64,000 bases of DNA from Halovenus halobia (GTDB taxonomy: Archaea > Halobacteriota > Halobacteria > Halobacteriales > Haloarculaceae): assembly GCF_051414135.1 (NCBI RefSeq), contig NZ_JBLKOA010000004.1:119153-183152 (forward strand), in the 5' to 3' direction. Shown here in pieces: positions 41,415-50,730 of this stretch. A program made the translations under genes and the position numbers. How positions within the stretch are numbered: position 1 is the first letter of the stretch; each line of letters begins with the position of its first letter. The notes beneath the pieces were generated by a model that was not told the origin of the DNA, searched no databases, and saw only the letters and a list, made by a program, of their open reading frames with translations.

Positions 41415-41618
41415 ATCCACAACTGATTGCTGGGTGCCCGTAGTTATACACTTCTTACTTACGTCCGAGGTTGCGCAAGATACTGGTCGCTTAGACAGTA
41501 CCGCTCCGAAGCAGTGCAGCGAGCAACACATCCAACTCTAGTCATCCTGGACGGGTATTACGAAACGCCGAACACGTCATAACACAACAACCATCTTCCC
41601 GGCGGCAACAGCCTCGAT

Positions 41619-42866
41619 GTGGCCGTGCCATCGCAGTCGCTGAGCGCCGAGTTCCCACCCCGAAGCGTTCTGAAGTACTATCTCTACAAGTCGACGAAGG
41701 CCGTCGAATTCTATCGGCCGATTATGTACCTCTTTTTTCTCGCGCAGGGCCTCGATTTCACACAGATTGCTGCCCTCGAAGCGATATACAACCTGACGAC
41801 GCTGGTCGGCGAGATTCCGACCGGCTACGTCGGCGACAGACTCGGCCGGCGCAACAGCCTGCTCATCGGTACGACGCTCATCTCACTCACACTGCTCGGC
41901 ATCGGCCTTGCCAGTTCCTTCCTCGCGCTTGCGGTCCTGTACGTCTGCTGGTCGGCGGGGTACAACTTCCGCTCGGGCAGCGAAGACGCTTGGCTGTACG
42001 ACACCCTCACCGACGACCTCTCGGAAGACGAGTTCGCACACGTCCGCGGACGCGGCGAATCTGTCTCGCTGGCCATCGGTGCCGGTGCCGCAATCACTGG
42101 CGGCTATCTGGGGAGTATCGACCTCTCGTACCCGTGGTTCGTCGCCGCCGCGGTCACGGCACTCGGTGTGGTTGTGCTCCTGACAGTCGAGGAACCGGAG
42201 ACCTACGAGCAGACCGAGACGGCGGCGTTGACCTTTCGTCGGACCGTCGGCATCGTCCGCCGCACGCTTGCACAGCGTAACATTCGCGCGTTCGTGCTCT
42301 ACTACTACGTTCTGTACGCGGCAGTGACCTACCTCGTGTTCGTCTTTCTCCAGCCGATTTTCGAGACCGTCGTCGTTGACTTCGGTGTGGCCGAGACCCA
42401 AGTTCGGTCACTGCTGGGGTGGTTCTACGCCGCCTACAGTCTCTTCGGGGCTGGGCTGAGCTATTACACCGGGGCGATTCGCGACCGACTCGGACTCCGA
42501 ACGTGGTTCCTGTGGCTGCCGTTCGTCGTCGGTGGCGCGCTGATCGGGATGTACTTCGTCCCAGTGCTTGCGTTGCCGACGTTCCTGCTGATTCGCGGCC
42601 TCTCGGACGTTACGCGGTCGTTCGCCGGCCAGTATATCAACGACCGTATTGAAACGATTGGCCGCGCAACGGTCCTCAGTGCGATGGCGATGGTCAGCGG
42701 CTTCGCTGTCGTCCCATTTCAACTCACCAGTGGCGTCATCTCTGACGCAGTCTCGCCGCTGTTCGCGCTCGCGGTGGCCGGTGTTGTTCTCGTCGCCTGC
42801 TCGCTGGGCATCCTGCTGTGGGAGGCGCCAATCGAGCGAATCCCAGAGGAACCGACCGACAGCTAA
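41619..42866 (+). CDS. MFS transporter
   Basis: A 415-residue membrane protein with about 11-12 helices in two halves. The conserved loop between helices 2 and 3 is present (GYVGDRLGRRNSLLIG), with acidic and basic residues in the MFS pattern; a related, weaker loop SYYTGAIRDRLGLRTW occurs in the second half. Substrate cannot be told. The start used is GTG at 41619; a GTG at 41625 is also possible. An ATG overlaps at 41617 but in another frame. Confidence 0.85.
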   Translation: MAVPSQSLSAEFPPRSVLKYYLYKSTKAVEFYRPIMYLFFLAQGLDFTQIAALEAIYNLTTLVGEIPTGYVGDRLGRRNSLLIGTTLISLTLLGIGLASSFLALAVLYVCWSAGYNFRSGSEDAWLYDTLTDDLSEDEFAHVRGRGESVSLAIGAGAAITGGYLGSIDLSYPWFVAAAVTALGVVVLLTVEEPETYEQTETAALTFRRTVGIVRRTLAQRNIRAFVLYYYVLYAAVTYLVFVFLQPIFETVVVDFGVAETQVRSLLGWFYAAYSLFGAGLSYYTGAIRDRLGLRTWFLWLPFVVGGALIGMYFVPVLALPTFLLIRGLSDVTRSFAGQYINDRIETIGRATVLSAMAMVSGFAVVPFQLTSGVISDAVSPLFALAVAGVVLVACSLGILLWEAPIERIPEEPTDS

Positions 42867-42970
42867 TCGCTCGCTCATCGACCCCGGCTCTCTCGCCGTT
42901 CTGCCAATTCTATATAGCGCCATAGCATTTATCGTTACTAATTACCGCCCAATCCCCGGCGACTGCACTC

Positions 42971-43429
42971 TCAGGAACAGACCGATTCGACGAGCCGAAG
43001 CGCGTCCGGCCCGTCACGACGCTCGACGACCACGAGAATTACAGATTCACCGAACCCAGCGCCGAGAACGTCAATTTCGGCGGTCTCGCAGCTACCGAGC
43101 ACGCGCCGACAGAGCCCCAGCGATACCTCGCCACTGACGAGAATCGCAGTTAGCGAGCCGTCTCCGGGCACGAAGCCGGTGTCGCCGACGGTCAACAGTC
43201 CACCGTCGCCACGGCCGAGACCTGTCTCCATCGTCACTCGGACGTCAGCCTCCCTCGCCGGGGCGTCAAGTTGCTCGCCGTAGCGCCGGAGTGCGGCCGC
43301 AACCGCCTCCTCTTCGCCGACATCGAGGAATCGGGCAGCCGCCGAGTAGTTGAGGACGCCAACAGCGAGGGCGTCGTGCATGAATGGGTGTTCGCGGGCC
43401 GCTGCTCTGGCTCGTTCTGCAAGCGTCAT
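42971..43429 (-). CDS. Conserved haloarchaeal protein (DUF7523-like)
   Basis: The protein (152 aa) has a helical N-terminal part (ARAAAREHPFMHDALAVGVL, NYSAAARFLDVGEEEAVAAA) and a strand-rich C-terminal half (LTAILVSGEVSLGLCRRVLG). The layout suggests an HTH-like front and an ACT-like back. I recall the N-terminal pattern as a haloarchaeal family named DUF7523, with no known role. It is divergent from cbiX with a 71-nt gap. Confidence 0.65.
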   Translation of the reverse strand: MTLAERARAAAREHPFMHDALAVGVLNYSAAARFLDVGEEEAVAAALRRYGEQLDAPAREADVRVTMETGLGRGDGGLLTVGDTGFVPGDGSLTAILVSGEVSLGLCRRVLGSCETAEIDVLGAGFGESVILVVVERRDGPDALRLVESVCS

Positions 43430-43500
43430 ACCGGAGCGAACCGCCGGCAGGGGCTTAATCCCATCGTAGCCCCTAAGCCGCGCTCTCCGCTAGTAGTACT

Positions 43501-44385
43501 ATGTCCACTGCCCTCGTCATCGCCGCCCACGGCTCGCACAAGAATCCGGGCTCCAGCGCGCCCGCGTTCGACCACGCTGACCGCATCCGCGAGACCGGTG
43601 CCTTCGACGAGGTTCGAGAGACGTTCTGGAAGGAAGAACCCGCCTTCCGGGAGGTGCTTCGCACTGTGGACGCCGAGGAGGTGTACGTCGTCCCGCTGTT
43701 CATCAGCGAGGGCTATTTCACCGAGGAGGTTATTCCCCGGGAGCTTCGGCTCGAGGGCTGGGACCCTGACCTGTGGGAGTCGGACGGCACCAGCGCAGAT
43801 ACGGCGACGCTGACCGCCAAAGACACCGGACAGACGGTCCACTACTGCGGGCCTGTCGGAACTCACGACGCGATGAGCGATGTGATCGTCCAGCGTGCCA
43901 GGTCAGTCACCGACGACCCAGATGTGGGGGGCGGCTTCGGACTCGCTGTCGTCGGCCACGGGACCCGGCGCAACGAAAACTCCGCGAAGGCAATCGAGTA
44001 CCACGCCGACCGCATCCGCGAGAGGGGCCGGTTCGACGAGGTGCAGGCGCTCTTTATGGACGAAGACCCCGAAATCGACGACGTGACCGACTACTTCGAG
44101 AGTGAGGATATCGTCGTCGTGCCGCTGTTTGTCTCCGATGGCTTCCACACTCAGGAGGATATTCCGGAGGATATGGGCCTGACCGACGACTACCGGACGG
44201 GCTACGATATTCCGGAGTTGGTTGACGGCCACCGCGTCTGGTACTCTGGCGCTGTCGGGACCGAACCGCTGCTGGCCGATGTGGTACTCGAACGGGCCGA
44301 CGACGCGGAGGCAGACGTGGCCGACGCCCACGCGCAGATTCGCAACCAGACCACAACTGACCGGCCGCCGGCCGACGCGCTGTAA
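43501..44385 (+). CDS. cbiX: Two-domain sirohydrochlorin cobaltochelatase-like protein
   Basis: The 294 residues are two tandem CbiX-type domains. The first opens LVIAAHGSHKNPGSSAPAFD and the second, from about residue 145, opens LAVVGHGTRRNENSAKAIEY. Each has the chelatase His (AAHGS, VGHGT) and a later VVPLF-[IV]-S-[ED]-G-[YF] block. Together they would form the complete bilobal chelatase fold that small archaeal CbiX builds as a dimer. It is expected to insert Co (or Fe/Ni) into a tetrapyrrole in cobalamin or related cofactor synthesis. Followed 47 nt later by its usual partner, a DR2241-type protein. Confidence 0.87.
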   Translation: MSTALVIAAHGSHKNPGSSAPAFDHADRIRETGAFDEVRETFWKEEPAFREVLRTVDAEEVYVVPLFISEGYFTEEVIPRELRLEGWDPDLWESDGTSADTATLTAKDTGQTVHYCGPVGTHDAMSDVIVQRARSVTDDPDVGGGFGLAVVGHGTRRNENSAKAIEYHADRIRERGRFDEVQALFMDEDPEIDDVTDYFESEDIVVVPLFVSDGFHTQEDIPEDMGLTDDYRTGYDIPELVDGHRVWYSGAVGTEPLLADVVLERADDAEADVADAHAQIRNQTTTDRPPADAL

Positions 44386-44432
44386 CCCCCGGAATCGCCC
44401 GACTTTTGAGGACGCACACCCTCTGAGTTTGT

Positions 44433-45494
44433 ATGTCACACGGGTACGTCGACGCGCTCGTCGAGACCGCACCCGACGGAATTTCTTTCGACGGTCTCCA
44501 CGTGGAGTTCGACGGCAACTACGCCTACCGGACGCCAGATGTCGAGTTTACTGGCCTGAGCGAAGCCGAACTCCGCGCCGTTGCGACCGGTTCGGACCAC
44601 GTCACAAACTGGTATTTCTGGCACGCGCTGGCCCCCCAGAAAGACGACCGCTGGGCCTTCCTGCGGTGGCTCGAGGGTGAGGGCTCGGTCGCCGAACGCT
44701 ACGACCGCCTCGAAGACGGCACGGTGACCGAGTGGGGCCAACTCCGAATCGAGGTCACGCTCGAATCGGATGGTCGCCGACGGTACCGGCTTACTCACGC
44801 TGACGACACTCCCGGAAATCTGACGGCCTACGACGACCCCCGAGAAGCCCGGGAACTGGCGACGTACACCGACGATGGAACCTACCGGCCGCTGAAGACA
44901 GCGCCGACGCTGCGGACTGGCTGGGAGTTCTCCGGATTGGGTCCTGCTGAACTCGTCGAGACGGTCGATTTCTTCTATCCGGCGACGGTCGCAAACTGGC
45001 ACCAAGAACGCACCGGGACGCTCGATGTCACTCACTGGCGGGAGACGATGGCACGCCAGACCGGGATGTACGGCGTCATCGAGACGTGGGACCGCGGCGA
45101 GGGTCACGAACACGTCGAGTGGGTCGCCGAAAGCTGCTGTCAGGACTCACAGTGTCTGAAACGCCGCGTCTGGCAGTACGACGACGAAACCGAACTGGAG
45201 ACGCCCGGCGGCAACGGCGTCTTCCCGTGCCGGGAGCCGTGCTCGCTTGTAGTTACGGCTGCTCGCCGGTTCACCAAACTCGACGCCGAGGAGACCCAAA
45301 CCTACGAATTCGACCTCACGCCGAGCGAGAAAGACCAACTCGAAGCGCTAATTGACGCCGTCGCCGACGGTGAGGTTGCGGGCATCCGCGACGCCGACCT
45401 CAAATCGGGCGCCAATCAGCTTCGCGCCCGGTTCCTGCGCGCCCGTCGATTCGACGAGGACGGCAATCTGTCCGGCCAGCCAGCCCAGGAATAG
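44433..45494 (+). CDS. DR2241-family protein (CbiX partner)
   Basis: The product has 353 residues. The body is acidic and mixed alpha/beta; a late cysteine cluster (ESCCQDSQC, then FPCREPC) could bind an iron-sulfur cluster. It resembles the DR2241 family, which is repeatedly encoded beside CbiX-type chelatases in haloarchaea and Deinococcus. This suggests a role in tetrapyrrole metal insertion or electron supply for that step. The biochemical function is unknown. Likely co-transcribed with cbiX. Confidence 0.72.
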   Translation: MSHGYVDALVETAPDGISFDGLHVEFDGNYAYRTPDVEFTGLSEAELRAVATGSDHVTNWYFWHALAPQKDDRWAFLRWLEGEGSVAERYDRLEDGTVTEWGQLRIEVTLESDGRRRYRLTHADDTPGNLTAYDDPREARELATYTDDGTYRPLKTAPTLRTGWEFSGLGPAELVETVDFFYPATVANWHQERTGTLDVTHWRETMARQTGMYGVIETWDRGEGHEHVEWVAESCCQDSQCLKRRVWQYDDETELETPGGNGVFPCREPCSLVVTAARRFTKLDAEETQTYEFDLTPSEKDQLEALIDAVADGEVAGIRDADLKSGANQLRARFLRARRFDEDGNLSGQPAQE

Positions 45495-45531
45495 GGCAAA
45501 CTATTACGGTCGTTGATAAGTCAGTAGAGAT

Positions 45532-47049
45532 ATGACAGAGGCTGCAGACCTTGTCTTGCACACCGGCCGAGTCCGGACGCTTGCCGGTGAAACCGCTGAG
45601 GCCGTTGCCATCAGAGACGGACAGATCGTCCGCGTTGGCCGCACCAGCGAAGTCGACTTTGTGACTGATGTCGAAACAACTGAGATCGACCTCGAAGACC
45701 GGGTTGTACTTCCTGGATTCATCGACGCACACACACACATGGACTTTCTCGGCAAACAACAGGTCGAGGCCGACCTTGCTGCTGCGGACTCGCCGAGTGA
45801 GTGTCTCGACGAACTCGCGGCCAGACGCGAGGAGAGTGAGGGCCCAATTCTCGGCTACGGCTACGACGAGAGCCGCTGGAGCGGTGACTATCTCACCCGT
45901 GACCAACTCGACGAGGTCAGCACGGACCGACCGGTCGTCGCCTATCGGGAGGATCTTCACCTCGCCTCGGTCAACAGCGTCGTCCTCGACCGGTACGTCG
46001 ACGACTTCCCCGCCGAGTACGTCGCTCGTGACGACGGCAGGCCAACAGGCGTCCTCACCGAGGACGCCCTCGCAGTCCTGGGCGAGCGGATCGACCCGGA
46101 CCCCGAACGATTCCGTGAGTATCTGCTCGCTGCACAGGAGTACGCCCACCGCCAGGGCGTGACGGGCGTCCACGATATCATCCGCGAACCGGTCGTCGCT
46201 CGGCTGTTTCACGAACTCGACCGGGACGGCGACCTCTCGCTCCGAGTTCGACTCAACTACACCGCTGAGTTTCTCGACGCTATCGACGACCTTGGTCTGG
46301 TTACCAACCACGGCACCGACCACCTCCGCGTCGGCGCGGTCAAAGCCTTCGCTGACGGCAGCATCGGGAGCCGAACAGCCCGTCTTTCGGAGCCATACAG
46401 CGACGGTGACGGACGCGGCGAGTGGACAATTCCGCCGGCGGAACTCTCGGAACTGGTCGACCGCATCGACGACGCGGGCCTGCAGGCGATGGTCCACGGT
46501 ATCGGCGACGAAGCGCTCGACGCGCTCGTCGATTCCTACGAGGGTACCAGTGGAGAGCGCCATCGAATCGAACACGCCGAACTGCTCTCGGAAGAGCGAC
46601 TGGCGGCAGTGGGAGCGAACGATATCGTCATTTCGGCCCAGCCGAACTTCCTCAAATGGGCTCGCGAGGGTGGCCTGTACGACGAGAGACTCGGTGAGGA
46701 GCGCCGACGCCGGAGCAATCAGTTCAGGCTGCTGCTCGACGCCGGGATTGTACTGGCGTTTGGCAGTGACTGCATGCCGATGGACCCGCTGTTTGGCATC
46801 GAACAGGCTGTCACGGCCCCGGATGACACGCAGCGAATCGATACGACTGAAGCGGTTCGTGCCTACACGCGAGGTGGTGCGTACGCTGGCTTCGACGAGA
46901 ACCGTCTCGGGACAATCAAACCGGGCAACTGCGCTGATCTGGTCGTCCTCGACCAGTCCCCGTGGGAGACAGACAGCATTGCTGACCTGGCTGTCGAGCT
47001 GACAATCGTCGACGGCGCCGTCGTCTTCGAGCGTGGCCGGTCCAGCTAG
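45532..47049 (+). CDS. Amidohydrolase (YtcJ-like)
   Basis: The 505-residue metal-dependent hydrolase has VVLPGFIDAHTHMD with the HxH ligands at about 66-68. A Lys/Asp-rich VKAFADGSIGSRTA block and GDGRGEWTIPP follow, then RIEHAELLS (His ligand) and FGSDCMPMDPLFGIEQAV with the catalytic Asp. That order is typical of the amidohydrolase_3/YtcJ group, which act on N-acyl or imide bonds. The physiological substrate is unknown. It stands alone between cbiX-DR2241 and a histidine kinase. Confidence 0.88.
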   Translation: MTEAADLVLHTGRVRTLAGETAEAVAIRDGQIVRVGRTSEVDFVTDVETTEIDLEDRVVLPGFIDAHTHMDFLGKQQVEADLAAADSPSECLDELAARREESEGPILGYGYDESRWSGDYLTRDQLDEVSTDRPVVAYREDLHLASVNSVVLDRYVDDFPAEYVARDDGRPTGVLTEDALAVLGERIDPDPERFREYLLAAQEYAHRQGVTGVHDIIREPVVARLFHELDRDGDLSLRVRLNYTAEFLDAIDDLGLVTNHGTDHLRVGAVKAFADGSIGSRTARLSEPYSDGDGRGEWTIPPAELSELVDRIDDAGLQAMVHGIGDEALDALVDSYEGTSGERHRIEHAELLSEERLAAVGANDIVISAQPNFLKWAREGGLYDERLGEERRRRSNQFRLLLDAGIVLAFGSDCMPMDPLFGIEQAVTAPDDTQRIDTTEAVRAYTRGGAYAGFDENRLGTIKPGNCADLVVLDQSPWETDSIADLAVELTIVDGAVVFERGRSS

Positions 47050-47084
47050 CCAAATCAATACTGATATCGAAGGTCCGTAGTTTC

Positions 47085-47090
47085 TTATAT
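47085..47090 (+). promoter_or_regulatory. TATA-box candidate for the 47-kb kinase
   Basis: CTTATAT around 47084-47090 is 24-30 nt upstream of the ATG at 47114, matching the leaderless-promoter spacing seen for other genes here. Confidence 0.5.
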
Positions 47091-47113
47091 CAAGAGGGAT
47101 ACATTGACTCTAT

Positions 47114-49318
47114 ATGCTCGAGCCGTTGGTCCTCGCATACGTCGGTGACGAGAAGCGGGGCCTCGATATCGTTCGCGCCCTCGACCAGCGGCTTCACCGT
47201 CCCGTGCACCTTCTCACAACCACGCCCGCTGGCACTGCTGACCTCGTCGAGAGTTCGTTTCTCGACGCCGTCGTCTGCGGAATGCTCGACAGCGACGACC
47301 TCCAACAGGTAGTCGACGCCGTTGCTGACGGAAACGCTGACATTCCAGTGTTCGACCTGAGCGGGGCGATTGCGGCTGTCCCCGATACAGTCGAGTTACA
47401 CCAGATCTACCCCGGAGAGAGTCGTGCAGAGGCAGCCGACGAACTCGTTGGCCGAGTGCTGAGCGCTACCTCGCGACAGGACGAGACCCACCCTCGGACA
47501 CTTGGCCAGTATCTCGCGCTGGACACCAGCGGAGTCGTGACGGACTGGGACCCACGCCTCGAATCGTGGACTGACCTCTCTCCCGCTGAGGCGACCGGGA
47601 ACCGTCTCTGGGACCTCCTCCCCGACTGGAGGGAGACCGAACTCCGAAACCTGTGTCAGGAGGTTCGAGAAGCTGAGAACCCAACCACAACCGACCTCTA
47701 TCACAGCCCCGCCGACGCGTGGCTAGACGTCCGTGCGGTTCCGCTCGACGGCGGTGGCGTCGAACTCTTCGTGCGCGATATCACCGATTACAAGCAGACC
47801 GACCAATTTGAGGGGCCCAGCGAACGGTTCGAGGACACACTCGAACGAATCACAGACGCCTTTTTCGCCCTCGACAACGAGGACAGGTTCGTGCTGCTGA
47901 ACAGTCGCGCGGAGGATGTCCTCGATGTCGAGGGAGAAGAAGTAACAGGCGTCCGCTTCTGGGACGCCTTTCCGGCGGCAATTTCGACCAGTTTCTACAG
48001 CAAATTCACCGAGGCGATGCAAAGTCAGGAACCGACAAGCTTCGAGGAACACTACCGGCCACGTGACCGCTGGTTCGAGGTCAACGCCTATCCCTCCGAG
48101 GAGGGACTTTCGGTGTTCCTGCGCGACGTGACCGAGCAGGTCCAACTCCAGCAGAAACTCGAATCGCTGCACGACCTGACTCGGGAACTCATTGTCGCCG
48201 AGTCCGACACGGAAATCGCCGAAGGGACTGTCGAGGCGACCGAAGAGATTCTTGACTTCCAGTTAGCGGTCGTCTGGCGGTACAACGACGCAACGGACAC
48301 ACTCGACCCGCTGGCGTGGTCCGAGGCTATCGACGACCGAGTCGGTGAGATGGCACCGCTCGGTCAAGATAGCGAGTTCATCTGGGAGGTGTACGAGAGC
48401 GGCGAGTCTCGTGAACTCGGGTTCGTCCCCGCGACGACATCGACCTCTCACCATCCCGGAAAAGTCACCTCGGAACTGCTGGTTCCGGTCGGCGAGTACG
48501 GTGTCATCGCTGCATACTCCGACGAGCGCAACGCATTCGACGAGACTGATATCGAACTCTTTCGCCTGCTTGCCAGCACGGTCGAATCCGCCTTCGCCCG
48601 GACGCTGCGGGAGCGACAACTCGCCCAGCGCAACGAGCGACTCAACGATTTTGCCAGCGTGGTGAGCCACGACCTGCGCAATCCACTGAACATCGCCTCG
48701 GCACACGCCGAACTGGCCCGTGACGCCGACGACCCGACACCACACATCGAGAAAATCGACAGCTCGCTTGCGCGGATGGAGGACCTCATCGAAGACCTCC
48801 TTGCCCGCGCCCGTGGCGACCAGGACCTCGACCGCGAGCCGATTGTGCTCGCCGAAATTGCCAGAAGCGCCTGGGAGGGTGTTGATACGGCCCAGGCGAC
48901 GCTGGATATCGAAGACGACGCTCGCTTCGACGCCGACCCCGACCGACTCCGCCAACTGTTCGAGAACCTGATTCGCAACGCCGTGGAACACGGTTCCACG
49001 AGCCCTGACTCGCAGGCTCGTCAGGACGCAGTGGAGCACGGCCGCGAGGACGTGACGATCCGAATCGGCGCCACCGACGAGAGGTTCTACGTTGCCGACG
49101 ATGGCCCGGGTATCCCGCCGGAGCAACGCGAAGACATCTTCGAGCAAGGCGTCACACACTCCGAGGACGGGACCGGCTATGGCCTCGCAATTGTCACGGA
49201 CATCGTCGACGGCCACGGCTGGTCGATTGGTGTCGAAGAGAGTTGGGCCGACGGTGCGCGGTTTTCTATCGAGGGAGTCCGCTCGCTGTCGGACGTTGCG
49301 GAAGTACGGACGAACTGA
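47114..49318 (+). CDS. Soluble histidine kinase: degenerate receiver-PAS-PAS-GAF
   Basis: The product has 734 residues and no membrane segment. An N-terminal receiver-like domain (about 1-118) has FLDAVVCGMLDSDDL where the phospho-Asp strand should be; Gly stands in its place. Two PAS domains (about 130-225 and 240-345) and a GAF domain (about 355-505) follow. The H-box VVSHDLRNPLN has His519, and the ATPase domain has LIRNAVEHG, DDGPGIPPEQ and GTGYGLAIV. An odd insert between N and G1 boxes (STSPDSQARQDAVEHGRED) repeats the AVEHG word. Confidence 0.9.
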   Translation: MLEPLVLAYVGDEKRGLDIVRALDQRLHRPVHLLTTTPAGTADLVESSFLDAVVCGMLDSDDLQQVVDAVADGNADIPVFDLSGAIAAVPDTVELHQIYPGESRAEAADELVGRVLSATSRQDETHPRTLGQYLALDTSGVVTDWDPRLESWTDLSPAEATGNRLWDLLPDWRETELRNLCQEVREAENPTTTDLYHSPADAWLDVRAVPLDGGGVELFVRDITDYKQTDQFEGPSERFEDTLERITDAFFALDNEDRFVLLNSRAEDVLDVEGEEVTGVRFWDAFPAAISTSFYSKFTEAMQSQEPTSFEEHYRPRDRWFEVNAYPSEEGLSVFLRDVTEQVQLQQKLESLHDLTRELIVAESDTEIAEGTVEATEEILDFQLAVVWRYNDATDTLDPLAWSEAIDDRVGEMAPLGQDSEFIWEVYESGESRELGFVPATTSTSHHPGKVTSELLVPVGEYGVIAAYSDERNAFDETDIELFRLLASTVESAFARTLRERQLAQRNERLNDFASVVSHDLRNPLNIASAHAELARDADDPTPHIEKIDSSLARMEDLIEDLLARARGDQDLDREPIVLAEIARSAWEGVDTAQATLDIEDDARFDADPDRLRQLFENLIRNAVEHGSTSPDSQARQDAVEHGREDVTIRIGATDERFYVADDGPGIPPEQREDIFEQGVTHSEDGTGYGLAIVTDIVDGHGWSIGVEESWADGARFSIEGVRSLSDVAEVRTN

Positions 49319-49407
49319 CTCTCGTCACCGACGGACACCTCGTGTTTTCTCATACTCATTTAAATAATAACTATACAGACGATATATCGAATCCGCCAGG
49401 GCCGTTA

Positions 49408-50646
49408 TTACCGGTTCAGTGAATAATGAAGAAGGAGGTTAAAGGGAGAATTCATTTTCGTGTAGCTCAGATTGATGCTTCTCACTGACTCACCAGCGAG
49501 ACGTGTTGAGACCTGGAGTGACGAGCCCTGGTCGAACGTACTGTACGTGTCACGCGGCTGCGTATCGAAGGGTACGGAATCCTCTGTCTCAGTCAAGTAG
49601 CCCTCAAGTTTGAGGTTGCGGGCATCGACCGTATCACCGTACTCGTGAGTGAGCGTGAGTGTGTCTGGAGACTCCTCGACACTGAATGCGATATCTGGGA
49701 GGGGGGTAACGTCGACGGATTCGATCGCGTCTTCTCTGCTGACTCGGACGTAGTGGCGAAGTGATGGGCGAGCAGAGACGCTATCGGTGGTGTACGTCGT
49801 TTCGAGCTCCGGATTGTCCCAGTTGTTGTCGAGCTCTGCGGCGAACTCCTCGATTTCGGTTTGGCTGGTCTGTTCGGGGAACGCGGCTTGGTGAATCAGA
49901 TATCCGTACTCGTCGGTCAGTCGGCGGACTTGTGCCATTTTGTCTGGCAAGGACTCCGAATCGTAGCTCCCATCGCTTGGTTCGGTGAACGTGGTACCGT
50001 GATACGTATGGCCGAGACCATCTGCAACGGCTTTGAGCGCGTCGTCGGTCTGCAGGGCATTTAGCTGGGTACCAAACTTCGTATCGATGATCGACTCGAT
50101 AGTTCTGCGCTGTCTTTCGTGTACGGTCGATGAAATCGCGGTCTCCAGGCCGAGCGCGACCTTCTGTTCGCGGTCGTCTGTCCGGCTGTATATGGTGAAA
50201 TCGCCATACGACGAGGTCCGTTCGTACGGCATCTGCTCGACGAGCGTCTGTTTGAGCGAGTCTGTATCGAGGGACCCAGTTGCAATGCGGGAACCGTAAT
50301 TGACTCTGATAACGTGGTCAGCACTCGAGAGGTCAACACCACAACGAATCTCTCCAGTCTTCAGAATGTTTAACCGCTCGGTGACAACTGACTGCGGCTC
50401 GGCACGCAAACTCATCGCCGGTGAGACTGCTGATAGATTGAAACTATGTCTCGCCTGTTTTTCCTCGGGAAGCCACGTTCCGTACAGCGAGCCAGCCGTC
50501 GTCTCAAACGAGGGGGGAGTGAACGACGAGTCTGAGTCGAACCTCTGACAGCCAGCTAGTGCTGCCAGCCCAGTCGTCCCGACGGTTGCAAGTATGGTTC
50601 GTCGCGTGGCGGAGAGGCCACTCGTCTCTGAGTCGTCAGAAGGCAT
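49408..50646 (-). CDS. TAT-exported lipoprotein of unknown function
   Basis: The protein (412 aa) begins with a twin-arginine signal (SATRRTILATVGTTG) and ends the signal with a lipobox LAGC, so the mature protein is probably lipid-anchored outside the membrane, as is typical in haloarchaea. The body is rich in Ser/Thr and Asp, with no enzyme motif I recognise. It lies 84 nt downstream of the opsin-like gene on the same strand and may be co-transcribed. AT-rich DNA follows its stop. Confidence 0.8.
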   Translation of the reverse strand: MPSDDSETSGLSATRRTILATVGTTGLAALAGCQRFDSDSSFTPPSFETTAGSLYGTWLPEEKQARHSFNLSAVSPAMSLRAEPQSVVTERLNILKTGEIRCGVDLSSADHVIRVNYGSRIATGSLDTDSLKQTLVEQMPYERTSSYGDFTIYSRTDDREQKVALGLETAISSTVHERQRRTIESIIDTKFGTQLNALQTDDALKAVADGLGHTYHGTTFTEPSDGSYDSESLPDKMAQVRRLTDEYGYLIHQAAFPEQTSQTEIEEFAAELDNNWDNPELETTYTTDSVSARPSLRHYVRVSREDAIESVDVTPLPDIAFSVEESPDTLTLTHEYGDTVDARNLKLEGYLTETEDSVPFDTQPRDTYSTFDQGSSLQVSTRLAGESVRSINLSYTKMNSPFNLLLHYSLNR

Positions 50647-50730
50647 TCTGTGTCATCTCGTTGACCCACTCGGCACTAATATCTACTCGTAGAGTTCGGG
50701 TCACCTGGGAGTGACTGACAAAACGCTGGG

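Noticed and set aside
45400..47058. 552-codon minus-strand frame
   Set aside because: Antisense of the amidohydrolase gene; no motif of its own.
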